Assembly: GCA_025617745.1 (NCBI GenBank)
Contig: CM046869.1
Location: 5,604,244 to 5,668,243 of the forward strand
Direction: 5' to 3'
Length of the DNA stretch: 64,000 bases
Source of the DNA: Heliocidaris erythrogramma
Taxonomy: Eukaryota; Echinodermata; Echinoidea; Camarodonta; Echinometridae
Shown: positions 55,101 through 63,966 of the stretch, one piece after another
How the letters are laid out: every line of letters starts with the position of its first letter
Numbering within the stretch: the stretch's first letter is position 1
The notes under the pieces: generated by a model
Told to the model about the DNA's origin: nothing
The model's database searches: none
Seen by the model: the letters and a program-made list of their open reading frames with translations, nothing else
Program-made: the position numbers and the translations under genes

Positions 55101-58100
55101 GCTGCGGCGGAGACACTGACTGTGTGCCCGCTACTCGCGCTGATTCTGTTGAAGCATAACGCAAAAAATAACGACGACAAAGAGAGATACATGATGCAAA
55201 AAAGTGAGTTTTATTTCATCATCTTGACAAAGACAAGTAGAGATGACATTGAAAAATGATTGACAATCGTTAGACTGAGAAATCTGGTCAAAATGTTGGG
55301 TTTTGTAATGATTAATTTCCTTATATCCGTGTACTAACCGCCCCTCCTTTTTGGGAGATTTTCCAGAAGGAAAAACCCGCGGTTTATATTCCGGAAAATA
55401 CGGTATGTATATATCTGTTATGTATTTTCCATCATATATGGGGATTTTTTATAATGAAGAGAAGCAATTTAGCTCGAGGATTACAAAAATCTTCCTGACC
55501 GGAACGGTTTCCAATGGTTCATGTACAACTCCATGTCATCAAGAAAATGGCAGCCCCCATGTTAAGTGTTAGCAGATGATACCGTGAGCTAGAATGTCTT
55601 GATTTAAACCCTTTTCTGATATTTTATTTCTAAAGTGATACAGGTCAATGATTAAGAATATATTACACCTTTGAACGTAACTACAAGTACATTATTTTAT
55701 ATTCTAGTGTTAAGTCTCCTTTAATAAATTGAACAAGCAATAAGGAAATTATGAATTCTTAAAAGTTGTAGTCACTATACATATGGAAATTTCAAATTGG
55801 CCGAATACGTAATGTCACTGTGATGTATTTGCGGACAACTCCCCCATTTGCTCCTACACACAAATGACTGAAAAGTAAGTTCTTTTCAAAGTCCATTACT
55901 AAGTAGGATGTTTTTCATTCATGAGGACCTATAACAATATGCTATCTCCAATATACCTTATTTAGAGTACTGCCCTAAGGGTAAATTCGCTTCCGAGAAA
56001 ACCGCAAATCAATGATATTTTTGTGTAAGACAAACGGGGGAGTTGTCCGCAAGTATGTCACAATCGACTCACCAAATTGCAATTTAAGATTCACATACAT
56101 GTAGATCTAGTGATCTCATTTTTCAAACATCCATAACTTTCTTATTCCTTGTCTGATTTCTTTCAAACTTTCACCACCCAGTTTTTCTGCTTTCACACAA
56201 GTCATCTTATTACAAAGGTTGGATTGCCCTTTAATGTATGTGCTTGTGTGTTGCATGCATGTCAAGCATTTATCTAATCCATCACTTCATGCCTGAGGCA
56301 AAGAATGCCACTTTTAGCGGTGTGTCGTAGTCTCATGTGAAGGGATGAAATTTAAAATCATAGTTAAAAAAAAAAAAAGAGTATCGGCACATTAAATGTT
56401 AAGTCAAAATTTAAAAAATATCTCAACACTTATAATGCCTTCGGAGGCAAAGCCTTGCTAAGAATCTCAAAACAGAAACATGTACATGAAATCTAAATAT
56501 GAACTGGAAAACCTTGTGGCACAGAATGACACAAAGAGATGAGAATGAAAGAAGAATCTTACCTGTAATTCCCAGAATTTACTGAAGAAACTCAGCTCCT
56601 TTGTCTCATCCCAGAACTCTTCTTCTTTGTCTGCAAACATCAAGATTAACAGTGGATTTTATCATTAATTTACTGGAAAGGTTTCATTTTCATTTAATCT
56701 GTAGAATAAGAGCCTGATATAAATCAAACTGAGGTATATGGCAAATGTGTGTTATAAATACATACATTCCGCAATCATCTCTGGCTTAATCCCTAATGCA
56801 TTACAAATTTCACCTCTACTATTCTATTGGTAAAGATATTACATGATAACCATCCCTGCTAAAGAAGAAGTACTACTGAGGAGGTCATTTTAATTACCAA
56901 CAGAATATTTATTTTCCTCCACATTCCAGATGTTGGAATCCTGAACCATGACACGATCTGTAGCAACCTCATACTGGTAGAAACCCCAATCAGGAAGTTG
57001 CTGACCAGTCACCTAGAGAAATAAGGAACATAATAATAATGATGATAATATAACTATAAAAATGTCTTAAGAAATTATGTGATCCATAGTGACCTCACAC
57101 TGGAAGACGTAGAAATATAGGCTGACAAGTAGCCTGTAAGATCATTAATTTTGATGATACTGAAAGTGTAGATAGACTTGTTGTTGAAAGGAACCAGTCA
57201 CACACCATAAATTGCTTTGTTTGTTTGGGGTTACATGTTGGCATACTGTATCAAAAATATTAGCTTCAAATATTACATCTACAAGAAACTAGATGATTCT
57301 CGACTGCGCGCAGTCAAATTTTATGCCTTCGCCGTTGCCAGGTCAGAAATATATTGCACATTCATGTTGATTTTTTTTAAAATTTTGATTGAACCAGAAT
57401 AAAAAGCCTATAATTACATGTTAATTGACCTCTTTGAAATTTGACCTTACACCTTATAACTAAGCCTGAGTCGAATCGATTGGTTAGCCGGTGTTCGATC
57501 GAAGACATCGAATCCCGAATACGTTTTGGCAAATTCGGTGCATCGATTTGTAGTCCGCCAGATTTTTGACTACCGTAGCCACCATGAAAAAATCAAATAA
57601 AAAAAGAAACTCCGTAACGTACAGCATATATACTAGCAGAGAACGTGAAGGCGACTTCAAAGTTCAAACTGTTGGCTAACTTTCACTAATTCGCTCGCGG
57701 AGGACGTCGCGCTTTACCTGTGCTTTCTCTATGGAAAAATCGTTTTGTCGTTACGAACTGAAGTTTACGATAATTTTCTTGCACTCTCTCTGCATTGTCA
57801 ATTTGACAATTGTATAATTGAACATGATAAATATGGGCATGAGTACGAGTGTTCCTACTTAATTCGCAATAACTAATATCACACTCTCATCAAATTGGCA
57901 ATTACTTCTGAATGATCTCTGAAGCTGAATGAAGTCGAGTCTATATTGAGCGACAAAAAGTTTATTTCGTATTGTTTTTTTTTTTTTTGCGTCGAACAAA
58001 CGTGTTCCATTCAGCTCTCCAAAGACAAAGTAAGATTATTAATTCTTTGAATTTGAATCATTGTCGGGTGTGTCGACAATGAGCATCGCTTCGTGCGACA

Positions 58101-61100
58101 CTAGTGATATTTTGGCTAGCCATACGGACTAGAAACTTAAGATTTTGGCTCGTCCGCTGTGATTTTTACTAGCCATTGGCTAGCGGGCTATCGTTAATTT
58201 CGAGCAGCGAGAGCCCATACATATGCCCACGATGCCAGCGGACCGGTCACCGGTGCATGGTGCATGCACTGCGTGCAACTTAACTGTGTGCAACTCTGTT
58301 TTCACCGCACATCATTTATCGATTAACCGGTATTCGATCGAATCAAAGCCGTCGAATCCCGGTTTATGAAATATTCGATATGACTCAGGCTTACTTATAA
58401 CCCAAAGTCTGATCACTTTATCTCCTCTAGTCATGAATACAAAATAGTTGATATACATGTATGGTAATTAATTTCACATACACCTGTATAATGACCACTA
58501 TGACCTGTCACCTTTGACCTACATGAACAAAATCTAATCAGTTGGCCTCACTATGGTGATGCATGCTAGTTCCAAGTTTGAAGTTAATGGATCAAATGGT
58601 TCTTGAGATATCACGTTAAGGCTAAAACCTGCAATTTCAGAACTGACCTCTATGACCTTTGACCTACGTATCCCAAAATCTAATCAGATACTCTTCCTAA
58701 GGTGATACATACTAGCACCACGACTAAAGTTCATACCTCACATGGTTCTGAGTTATCGCTAGAACGAGGCCAACACCTGCAATTTCATAAATAGGCCTCG
58801 TGACCGTGACCTGGACCTTTGTCCTACATGTACGTACCCAAAACCTAATCAGATTGTCTTCCTATGGTGATACATACTACCACTAAGTTTGAAGTTCATA
58901 CCTCATGTGGTTCTTGAGTTATCGCTAGAACAAGAAAGCGGAACGGACGGACAACCCGACAAACATAATGCCTCTGGCACCAACTTCGGTGGGTGGATGC
59001 TTAAAAAGAGATCATTTTGGATGTCCTAATTTGGCAAATACAGGAAAGTTATGAGGAACCTTGACTGAGTCAGTAAAAAGTCTGCCTGCCGAACCAAAGC
59101 TTGTGGGTTTGAATCCTATCCAGGAAGATGACTGAAGCCTTTGTTGTGTGCCAACATACCCCTCCCCTTGTTTCATAAATGCATGCTAGTTACATGGAAG
59201 ACGCTTTATCCTTTCGATAGGATGGTAAATGGAGGTCCCATGTGTAAGAGAGTCACCACCTATATACATGTTAAGGACCCACTGCACTCTTTGTAGGAGT
59301 AGTGGGAAACTCCAGTATAGTGGTAACCTGTACATCTCAATCAATTATACCAGGAGAGACCCACGGATTACAGTAATTTGGTTCACTTTTCCTCTCCGAG
59401 GCCCAAGTGATGCCAAATACCTAATTAAATAATAAATAATAGTAATTGACAGTGGTGGATCCAGGAATTTAAAATGGGGGGGGGGCAGTGCCAGCGGCGA
59501 GGGAGCAGAGTGTGTGGGTAAAATCACAAAACAAAAAAATTAACCTTTTAGTCACCGAGGATTACGTGTATTGTGGTCATTTACTCACTGAACTCAGTCT
59601 CAGTAAACCATCTTGTGGCATAGACTCTGCTGTACAAAAGATCTTCCAACAGTAAAGCATCGCTTCAGTGCAGATTCTAATTGGCTTATGTGTAAAAATA
59701 GCACGAAGTTTCAGCGTTCAATATCCCCAACAATGCATTTGTATTAGTAGTGTTACACAGGTCTAAGTCCAAGGGTGGTTCCGGACAGTCCTGTGAATAA
59801 GAAGGACGGTCCTGGGTGGTTTAGTTGCTAAAGGGTTAAAGGAGGGGGGGGGGGGCGCCAAGGGCCTGCCTGGATCCGCCACTGATTGAAAAAAATATTG
59901 GTCAAGTCAGAGATGATTTCAATATTTTGGTGTATCTTGTCCAATGTTTCTGTGTATACACCTGAAGTCCATCCAGTGTCGTATCTTACCTTCATTGCTT
60001 GTGATGTATTCACATGTATTAGTCTGATGTGTGAATGGATGGCTTTCCAAACATCACCCTTGATATCCTTGTTCACTATTTCCTGAACATAAAAATAACA
60101 AAAACAAAAAATTAAATTCAACATTGGGAGGTGGGATTGATATGGTAATTGATATGGTATATTGTAATGAATCTATCTCATGTATACCATAGATGACAAA
60201 CTTTTTGTACATGTAAGTCTTGTGAGTGAAATTAAACGTACCTCCAGGAGAAAGTGGCTAATCCAAAGAGTTTTTTAAAAATAATGTGTATAATTGACGA
60301 CTTACCACTTTCCAAAGGTCTTGAGATGGAAATGAAATGTTGTAATCAATATAACATGAAACCTCCATGAACTGAGGTGACATGGGAGCAGCTACATCAT
60401 GACTGAAAAAAAAAATGAAATGGATTTGTTTATTTGGTGCTTTATATACAACAGTTAATCTAAGAAACTGGGATGTTTCAGAAATTGGTAAATGTCCTTG
60501 GATCAGTTAAATATCTAGTTATTTTTAGGATGCACATGACTACACATACATAATCAATTTTTTGCAGATGATTAATTTGTATTTACAAAATCATCTTGGA
60601 AAATTTGAATTGAAAATTTGATGAAAAATCTTTAATTTAGGAAATTGATTTCCTAAACCTTTCTGGCTTAAAATTAAAGAATTTCTTTTCTTTGAGGCAT
60701 TAGAGGCTTAAAGTTAAAATATAATGCACATGAAACAATCAATATATATCTCTGGTGGTCAATTGAACAAAATATAAGCTAGAGAGAGAGAGAGGGGGAA
60801 AGAGACAGAGAGAAAAGAAAAGAAAAGAAAAGGAAATGGAAAAGTACCTGACTGGGTGTGTTGTTCACCCATAGTTTAGGTTAGGGGCAAGGCCCCCATA
60901 GGTTCATCATTCACGGGTCACAATCTCCCAGTCAGGCAGTACCTATACAATTAATGCCATGACCACCAGAAAATGGAGACGTTCAATTTATTTAATTCTA
61001 TAACTACACGTACTGTACAGTGATAAATGAACTCTGAGAGTTAAGTATACCTATTTTGACTTTATTTGTCATATCATGTAATTGGGCATTTAACACAAGC

Positions 61101-61362
61101 GGGAATAATATTTGCAAAAAATGCACCAGATTCTGTTTTTCAATCCAAAAAAAAAATTACTATAGACACTTAGTACAAGATTTACATTCTCACAAGATGT
61201 TCATCACACAGAAAGGTTTAAGGACTGATACCTGTTTAGTCTACGACCAGTCGTCCCATGTATGAGCTGGACAATGTCACCATCTTTGACAGGTCTTGGA
61301 GGACTCTCAACGGCAAGTTCTTCTTTCTCTGGGTCTTTAACTATCCACCAATTATTCACATC
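45992..61362 (-). CDS. POMT1: POMT1, protein O-mannosyltransferase (C-terminal nine exons)
   Basis: Nine - strand exons with matching phases encode the last 368 residues of an ER protein O-mannosyltransferase (PMT/GT39 family). With POMT2 this enzyme moves mannose from dolichol-phosphate-mannose to Ser/Thr, for example on dystroglycan. The first half carries MIR-repeat sequence ([47 protein letters not shown]). Then come PLEW...[19 protein letters not shown] and the hydrophobic C-terminal membrane segments ([25 protein letters not shown]). The [16 protein letters not shown] and VNYLP-F signatures favour POMT1 over POMT2. The gene runs toward ATF6. Upstream exons (catalytic loop, first MIR repeats, start codon) lie beyond the window. 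Confidence 0.95.
46262..47092. mobile_element. Tandem-array element with terminal ATACCCCC hairpin
   Basis: About 4.5 copies of a ~157-bp unit (each with GAAAACTGAGGAAGTAGTTC-like, CCATGGCAACGCAG and CACATCTTCCCA blocks) are followed by a CCGACCGACC run. The element ends in a hairpin, ATACCCCCTTCAAAC...GGCAGGGGTAT. The left end is TTAATACCCCCGCCCC. This architecture resembles the non-autonomous Helitron-like/Pearl-type elements of marine invertebrates. It lies in the last POMT1 intron. Confidence 0.7.
47096..47748 (-). other. POMT1 intron, no feature recognised
   Basis: Intronic DNA between the last two POMT1 exons with no repeats or exons that I can support. Confidence 0.5.
47749..47923 (-). 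CDS. POMT1: POMT1 exon: [21 protein letters not shown]
   Basis: Completes an Asp codon ([10 protein letters not shown]), then [20 protein letters not shown] and [20 protein letters not shown]. These are the best conserved C-terminal membrane segments of POMT1. TTCAG acceptor, GTAAGT donor on the - strand. Confidence 0.96.
48455..48682. repeat. 75-bp minisatellite, three copies
   Basis: AACCCATAGACTACGGG...TATGAGAGTTAAA...TTCAGTAGTCAACGG repeats at 48455, 48530 and 48605 with few changes. The period is a multiple of three, so an open frame crosses it, but nothing suggests it is coding. Confidence 0.95.
49344..49470 (-). CDS. POMT1: POMT1 exon: AQIHLLGN and first C-terminal membrane segment
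   Basis: 42 codons plus one base. [13 protein letters not shown] is followed by a hydrophobic stretch ([15 protein letters not shown]) and the basic loop [11 protein letters not shown]. Acceptor is a T-run ending CAG, donor GTAGGA on the - strand. Confidence 0.95.
49668..50468. mobile_element. Tandem-array element with ATGCCTCCGCC ends and TGACCT clusters
   Basis: Begins ATGCCTCCGCC and ends GGCGGAGGCAT. About four copies of a ~165-bp unit contain CATGTAATTTCATGTAAATT, GACCTCTGTGACCTC and GGGGATACATACT. Then come GGACGGACGGACGG and a terminal hairpin around CACCTTCGGTGGGCG. A diverged relative is at 57322-59003. Each unit carries clustered TGACCT words. Confidence 0.75.
50642..50870. mobile_element. 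229-bp MITE (TCAATAGACC ends)
   Basis: TCAATAGACCGCTTCTGTAA at 50642 pairs with the inverted right end ...GTGGTCTATTGA at 50870 over about 30 bp with few mismatches. Same terminal family as the element at 41180. Confidence 0.75.
51125..51241 (-). CDS. POMT1: POMT1 exon: [20 protein letters not shown]
   Basis: 39 codons ([20 protein letters not shown], then [19 protein letters not shown]), ATTCAG to GTAAGT on the - strand. The H-KY-S-PLEW and IAYW-x-P motifs are PMT-family landmarks. The 5.3-kb intron upstream contains one hAT-type element and a nest of transposons. Confidence 0.95.
51481..52417. mobile_element. hAT-type non-autonomous element, copy 1
   Basis: Ends TAAGCCTGAGTC...GACTCAGGCTTA, flanked by the perfect 8-bp direct repeat GAATAAAT (51473-51480 and 52418-52425), as expected for hAT insertions. 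937 bp, no transposase frame. Subterminal regions also pair (GGTTAGCCGGTGTTCGATCG against CGATTAACCGGTATTCGATCG in inverted order). Confidence 0.9.
53386..53470. repeat. A-rich minisatellite (ATCCAGAGGAAA...)
   Basis: Four copies of A-run plus TCCAGAGG, period about 18-20 bp. The - strand reads as a Phe/Ser repeat, an artefact. Confidence 0.9.
54039..54173. mobile_element. Fourth-level MITE with GGGAGCGTTTCATCAAG ends
   Basis: About 135 bp. Left GGGAGCGTTTCATCAAGTGT and right, inverted, GGGAGCATTTCACCATGTGT. Both arms continue with TTGTCAGTGATTTTTA. The nearly whole-length hairpin is typical of an old hAT-type MITE family, also seen in part at 43940-43987. Confidence 0.75.
56563..56630 (-). 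CDS. POMT1: POMT1 exon: [12 protein letters not shown]
   Basis: A 68-bp exon, TTTGCAG to GTAAGA on the - strand, encoding [20 protein letters not shown] then ELQ. It corresponds to the LSFMARFSELQ region of human POMT1. Confidence 0.9.
56898..57012 (-). CDS. POMT1: POMT1 exon: [11 protein letters not shown]...WNVEEN
   Basis: Acceptor CTCTAG, donor GTAATT on the - strand; 38 codons plus one base. Contains the conserved LPDWG and IWNVEENKY blocks. The intron to the previous exon (57013-59989) hosts a tandem-array element, a hAT-type element, a SINE and a CAGTGG element. Confidence 0.95.
57322..59003. mobile_element. Diverged tandem-array element, interrupted
   Basis: Relative of 49668-50468. 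Left end near TATGCCTTCGCC; units with ATTGACCTCTTTGA, TGACCTTTGACCTAC and TGATACATACTA; right end GGACGGACAACCCGAC...ATGCCTCTGGCACC then GGTGGATGC. The hAT-type element at 57461-58393 splits it. Confidence 0.65.
57461..58393. mobile_element. hAT-type non-autonomous element, copy 2
   Basis: Near-identical to 51481-52417 (small indels and a handful of substitutions), same orientation. Flanked by a perfect 8-bp duplication CTTATAAC (57453-57460 and 58394-58401). It is inserted inside the tandem-array element 57322-59003. Confidence 0.92.
59052..59440 (+). mobile_element. tRNA-derived SINE (probable)
   Basis: A tRNA-like head contains a degraded B box (GGGTTTGAATCC at about 59104). The body then has ACGCTTTATCCTTTCG, GTTAAGGACCCACTGCACTC and GTAGTGGGAAACTCC, and a TAAATAATAAATAA tail follows. 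The A box is weak. Different family from the SINE at 38845. Confidence 0.6.
59450..59884. mobile_element. CAGTGG(C/T)GGATCCAGG element
   Basis: CAGTGGTGGATCCAGG at the left and CCTGGATCCGCCACTG at the right (15 of 16 bases pair), flanked by the direct repeat ATTGA. Poly-G runs lie near both ends. The termini match a hAT-related family widespread in invertebrates; the 5-bp duplication is shorter than the usual 8 bp. Confidence 0.78.
59990..60082 (-). CDS. POMT1: POMT1 exon: [13 protein letters not shown]
   Basis: 31 codons in phase 0 ([31 protein letters not shown]), matching the VWK...VHVNTS-x-x-x-K stretch of the MIR domain. Acceptor TTCAG, donor GTAAGA on the - strand. Confidence 0.95.
60306..60402 (-). 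CDS. POMT1: POMT1 exon: MIR region, HDVAAPMSP
   Basis: Acceptor after a T-run ending CAG, donor GTAAGT on the - strand. The split Ser codon is followed by 32 codons, [20 protein letters not shown] through SQDLWKV. Very close to vertebrate POMT1. Confidence 0.95.
60781..60843. repeat. GA / AAAAG microsatellite
   Basis: AGAGAGAGAGAG followed by AAAAGAAAAGAAAAG in a POMT1 intron. Confidence 0.85.
61232..61362 (-). CDS. POMT1: POMT1 exon: MIR region, [10 protein letters not shown]
   Basis: On the - strand it follows ATTTCCTAG and precedes GTATCA. It reads [16 protein letters not shown] and onward to [13 protein letters not shown] plus two bases. This is the most 5' POMT1 exon I can find; 61363-64000 shows no further MIR or catalytic-loop sequence. 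Confidence 0.95.
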
Positions 61363-62155
61363 CTAGGAAATAAATAAAATTAGTAAAATAAAAAAAAAAC
61401 ATGAGAGCTCTTCGGATAAATACAGAAGTATCAATTAGCAATCACAAGGAGGATCTAAATAATCACACAGGACATATTGTGAAAAAACAAAAACAATCTT
61501 TACACTGAAAATATTAACAAAAAGTTCAATGACCTCTTTACACAAAATGTGACTATCCATTTTCAGATAGCACTTTAAGAGTAGATTTAGCTCTAGCTGC
61601 TGGTTACAGGGCAGTTCCTCGTTGACGAAAAACATAGTTAAAAACAATTTAATGACACCTCTCTCAAATTTTATGTTTGTTAAAAAAAAAGTTATTACAT
61701 ATAAAAAAAAAAAAAAATTCAATATTAACTTCATTGACAAAAATGATAGAGTCATGAAAGTTCGTTTTTGACAGTTTAAAAAGGATTATCATATCTCGAA
61801 GCCTTCCAAAGAATGCAAACCATATATGGAAAAAACAACATAATATGATATGATAACAAAAGATCAACTTTAAAAGTAATATCGATCAGTGATAGTTATT
61901 GAAACTAATCCATGTCATGCAATACTATAAGCAAACATGCATATAGCTGTAAACAGCTGAAAAAGGTAGTTTGGGGATTTTAACTTATCTACCATCTGAC
62001 AAAATTTCAGGTCAAAATACCTTGTTGAAATATATATTTTTACTCTCATTCAAAATAACCATGTATTCCTGGACATTAAACTTCACATTGCATTTCTGAT
62101 GCAGTATATAAACTATGTATTGTCTGATATTCAAAATCTAAAAGGAACAAAGAAA
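61363..62155. other. POMT1 intron, upstream side
   Basis: AT-rich with A-runs; no further POMT1 exon recognised. Open frames on the - strand are Phe/Lys-rich and resemble no protein. Confidence 0.5.
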
Positions 62156-62157
62156 TA

Positions 62158-62331
62158 CGGTCAAACCTGCTTTAGCGACCACCTGTCTACAAAGACTACA
62201 ATTTTCGTTTCCCTTGAAACAATGTTTCTCATTGAAATGTGTATTAAAGGAACCTGTCCATAAAGACCACCTGCTCATAAAGACCGCTTTTCTTGTCTCC
62301 CTTGAGTGGTCTTTATAGACAGGTTTCACTG
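62158..62331. mobile_element. Tc1/mariner-like MITE
   Basis: TA|CGGTCAAACCTGC at the left and GACAGGTTTCACTG|TA at the right. Internal repeats of AAAGACCACCTG/CTTTATAGAC also pair. The (C/A)AGT(C/G)AAACCTG terminus with TA flanks is a common Tc1/mariner-derived MITE type. A lone end of the same kind lies near 36853. Confidence 0.7.
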
Positions 62332-62527
62332 TATATCTATTCTGAAGATATTTCAACCCAATCCAATTAGTACTTCACTGTGGATGCTACAGAGTTTTGA
62401 CTCAACCTTTTGTGTGCCAAACAATAGGACATAGATTAGGCGCTCTTCAATGGTCACTCTTCTTTAGAGCCTGTTTTCTCTATTGTTTTGCTCCTTAGCC
62501 TGTCTGACACATTGACTTTCTCATTGT

Positions 62528-62697
62528 AATTTACAAAGGTTTGCTTAGTCCATACAAGGCAAGTTATATATTATTTTAAAGCTTAGAATCTAAGCTTTCA
62601 AACTGTGTTGAAATTTACAAAGGTTTGCTTAGTCCATACAAGGCAAGTTATATATTATTTTAAAGCTTAGAATCTAAGCTTTCAAACTGTGTTGAAA
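62528..62697 (+). repeat. 84-bp perfect tandem duplication
   Basis: TTTACAAAGGTTTGCTTAGT through TTTCAAACTGTGTTGAAA is present twice head to tail with no difference seen. Each unit contains the palindrome AAAGCTTAGAATCTAAGCTTT. Confidence 0.95.
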
Positions 62698-62857
62698 TTT
62701 TTAAAACCCAAATTTCCGACTCATTGGTCGTTTTGTGGTGGAGGGTCACCTATATACAGTGCGCATCAAAAGAAAAAAGTATACCCAACTTTGATAGCTT
62801 CTAATTAGAATGTTATAAGATATGTGAGTTTGAAATTTATTTCATGGTGAAGAGTAA

Positions 62858-63966
62858 GACCCCGTTTACACAGAGACTGAAGTCGACTTTAGTCGAATTT
62901 GAACTCGAGTTCATTTGTGTGTAAACAGGGTAGTCGCAATTAGAACTCGAGTTCAAAACTCGAATTCGAATGACGACCCAGAGCAACATTTATCGAATTC
63001 AAACGCGACTTTTATCGAATTTAAATTCGCTATTTGCTGTGTGAACGGACACGTAATTGAAAGTCAACTAGCAAATATCCAGCCAGTGACCCCATCATAC
63101 GTCACTTCCGGTATTGCTAAGCAACGCGTCAGTAAATAAGCGTCATCCAACAAGTGAACCACAACGCACGAACGATCCTACAAAACCCGCCGAAGTCACC
63201 AGGAAAATTCAGACAATGCATCCAAATCAATAGAAAAAGCTGGCTATTTGAGCAATTTAGCTACAAGCAAATCTTTAAAATAAAATTTTATCCATTACGG
63301 CAGGTTTGTGGGAGCGGGTCACATATTGATTCTGACCCATGTACAAAAGGTAAATGTGTGAAAAACTGACATGGAGGCTTAACAGAGTTGTCAAGTTTAT
63401 AGCTAGGTTTATTCAGGCAAAGATATTGGCAAATTACACTATAAATGAAGCATTGCGTTGCATATAGCTCAAACTATTTTAATGTTAAACAATTAACCAG
63501 TAAATCACTGAAGTATCTTGTAAATTCTACCTTTTGCAGTCTTTGGCCCCCCCCCCAAAAAAAAAGGCGGCTGGATTGAAGAAAAAAATCTTCCCACCAT
63601 CTTCTTAAACGTTCTGCTCGACGAGCAGATCTGACACGTTGCTGTCGCATATAATTATTGATCAGGATATTCCTATTCCGACGTAAAATCATACGAAACC
63701 AGATCAAAATGACTGCCCTTACAATACTCGCTACCACCATTTTGAACTCACTCGCGGGGTTTTCACAAATTTAACCTGGATGTTGATAATCACGATATTC
63801 CCACCAAGCGAGGGCGTAATCAAGTCGAATTCACTTTCCTTCTGAATTCGAGTTCGTCCAATGCTTGGTGTAAACAGCCCACCGAAAAATAATTTATGCT
63901 AATCCAAGGTCGCAATTGAATTCGCTGTCGAATTTGAACTCGAGTTCACTCTGTGTAAACGCGGTC
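62858..63966. mobile_element. PIF/Harbinger-like element with TAA duplication
   Basis: TAA|GACCCCGTTTACACAGAG at the left and CTCTGTGTAAACGCGGTC|TAA at the right. Subterminal ACTCGAGTTC and TCGAATTTGAACTCGAGTTC words occur on both arms in inverted pairs. A 3-bp TWA duplication is the PIF/Harbinger hallmark. The interior is GC-richer and holds a basic 88-codon frame on the - strand. Confidence 0.8.
63474..63740 (-). pseudogene. Basic ORF inside Harbinger-like element (unknown)
   Basis: Opens MVVASIVRAVILIWFRMILR, then RQQRVRSARRAERLRRWWED, before a low-complexity C-rich part and a stop. The Arg-rich helix recalls N-termini of Harbinger-encoded proteins, but no catalytic motif is present. Possibly the remnant first exon of the element's protein; could be chance. 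Confidence 0.3.

Larger units (their letters stand above)
53318..55403. mobile_element. Third-level element with CCGTATTTTCC ends
   Basis: TA|CCGTATTTTCCGC at the left; GGAAAATACGG|TA at the right, plus paired CCGCGG-TTATA(A)ACCGC subterminal sequence. A TA duplication suggests a Tc1/mariner-like insertion. Contains a minisatellite, a smaller MITE, a GC-rich patch (55060-55150) and a poly-G run, but no transposase. Confidence 0.72.
52746..55720. mobile_element. Second-level TTAA element inside the outer one
   Basis: Flanked by TTAA (52742-52745 and 55721-55724). Ends AGGGGAATTAACC and, inverted, AGGAGACTTAACAC. Internal similarity to 39676-40577 (TATTCCTTCTTGTTG, GGCAGCCCCCATG). Itself split by a third element. 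Confidence 0.75.
52728..56230. mobile_element. Outer TTAA element (host of nested insertions)
   Basis: TTAA plus AGGGAAATCCAACC at the left and GGTTGGATTGCCCT plus TTAA at the right (56231-56234). Without the insert it would be only about 0.5 kb. T2/Kolobok-like from the TTAAAGGG termini. Confidence 0.7.
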
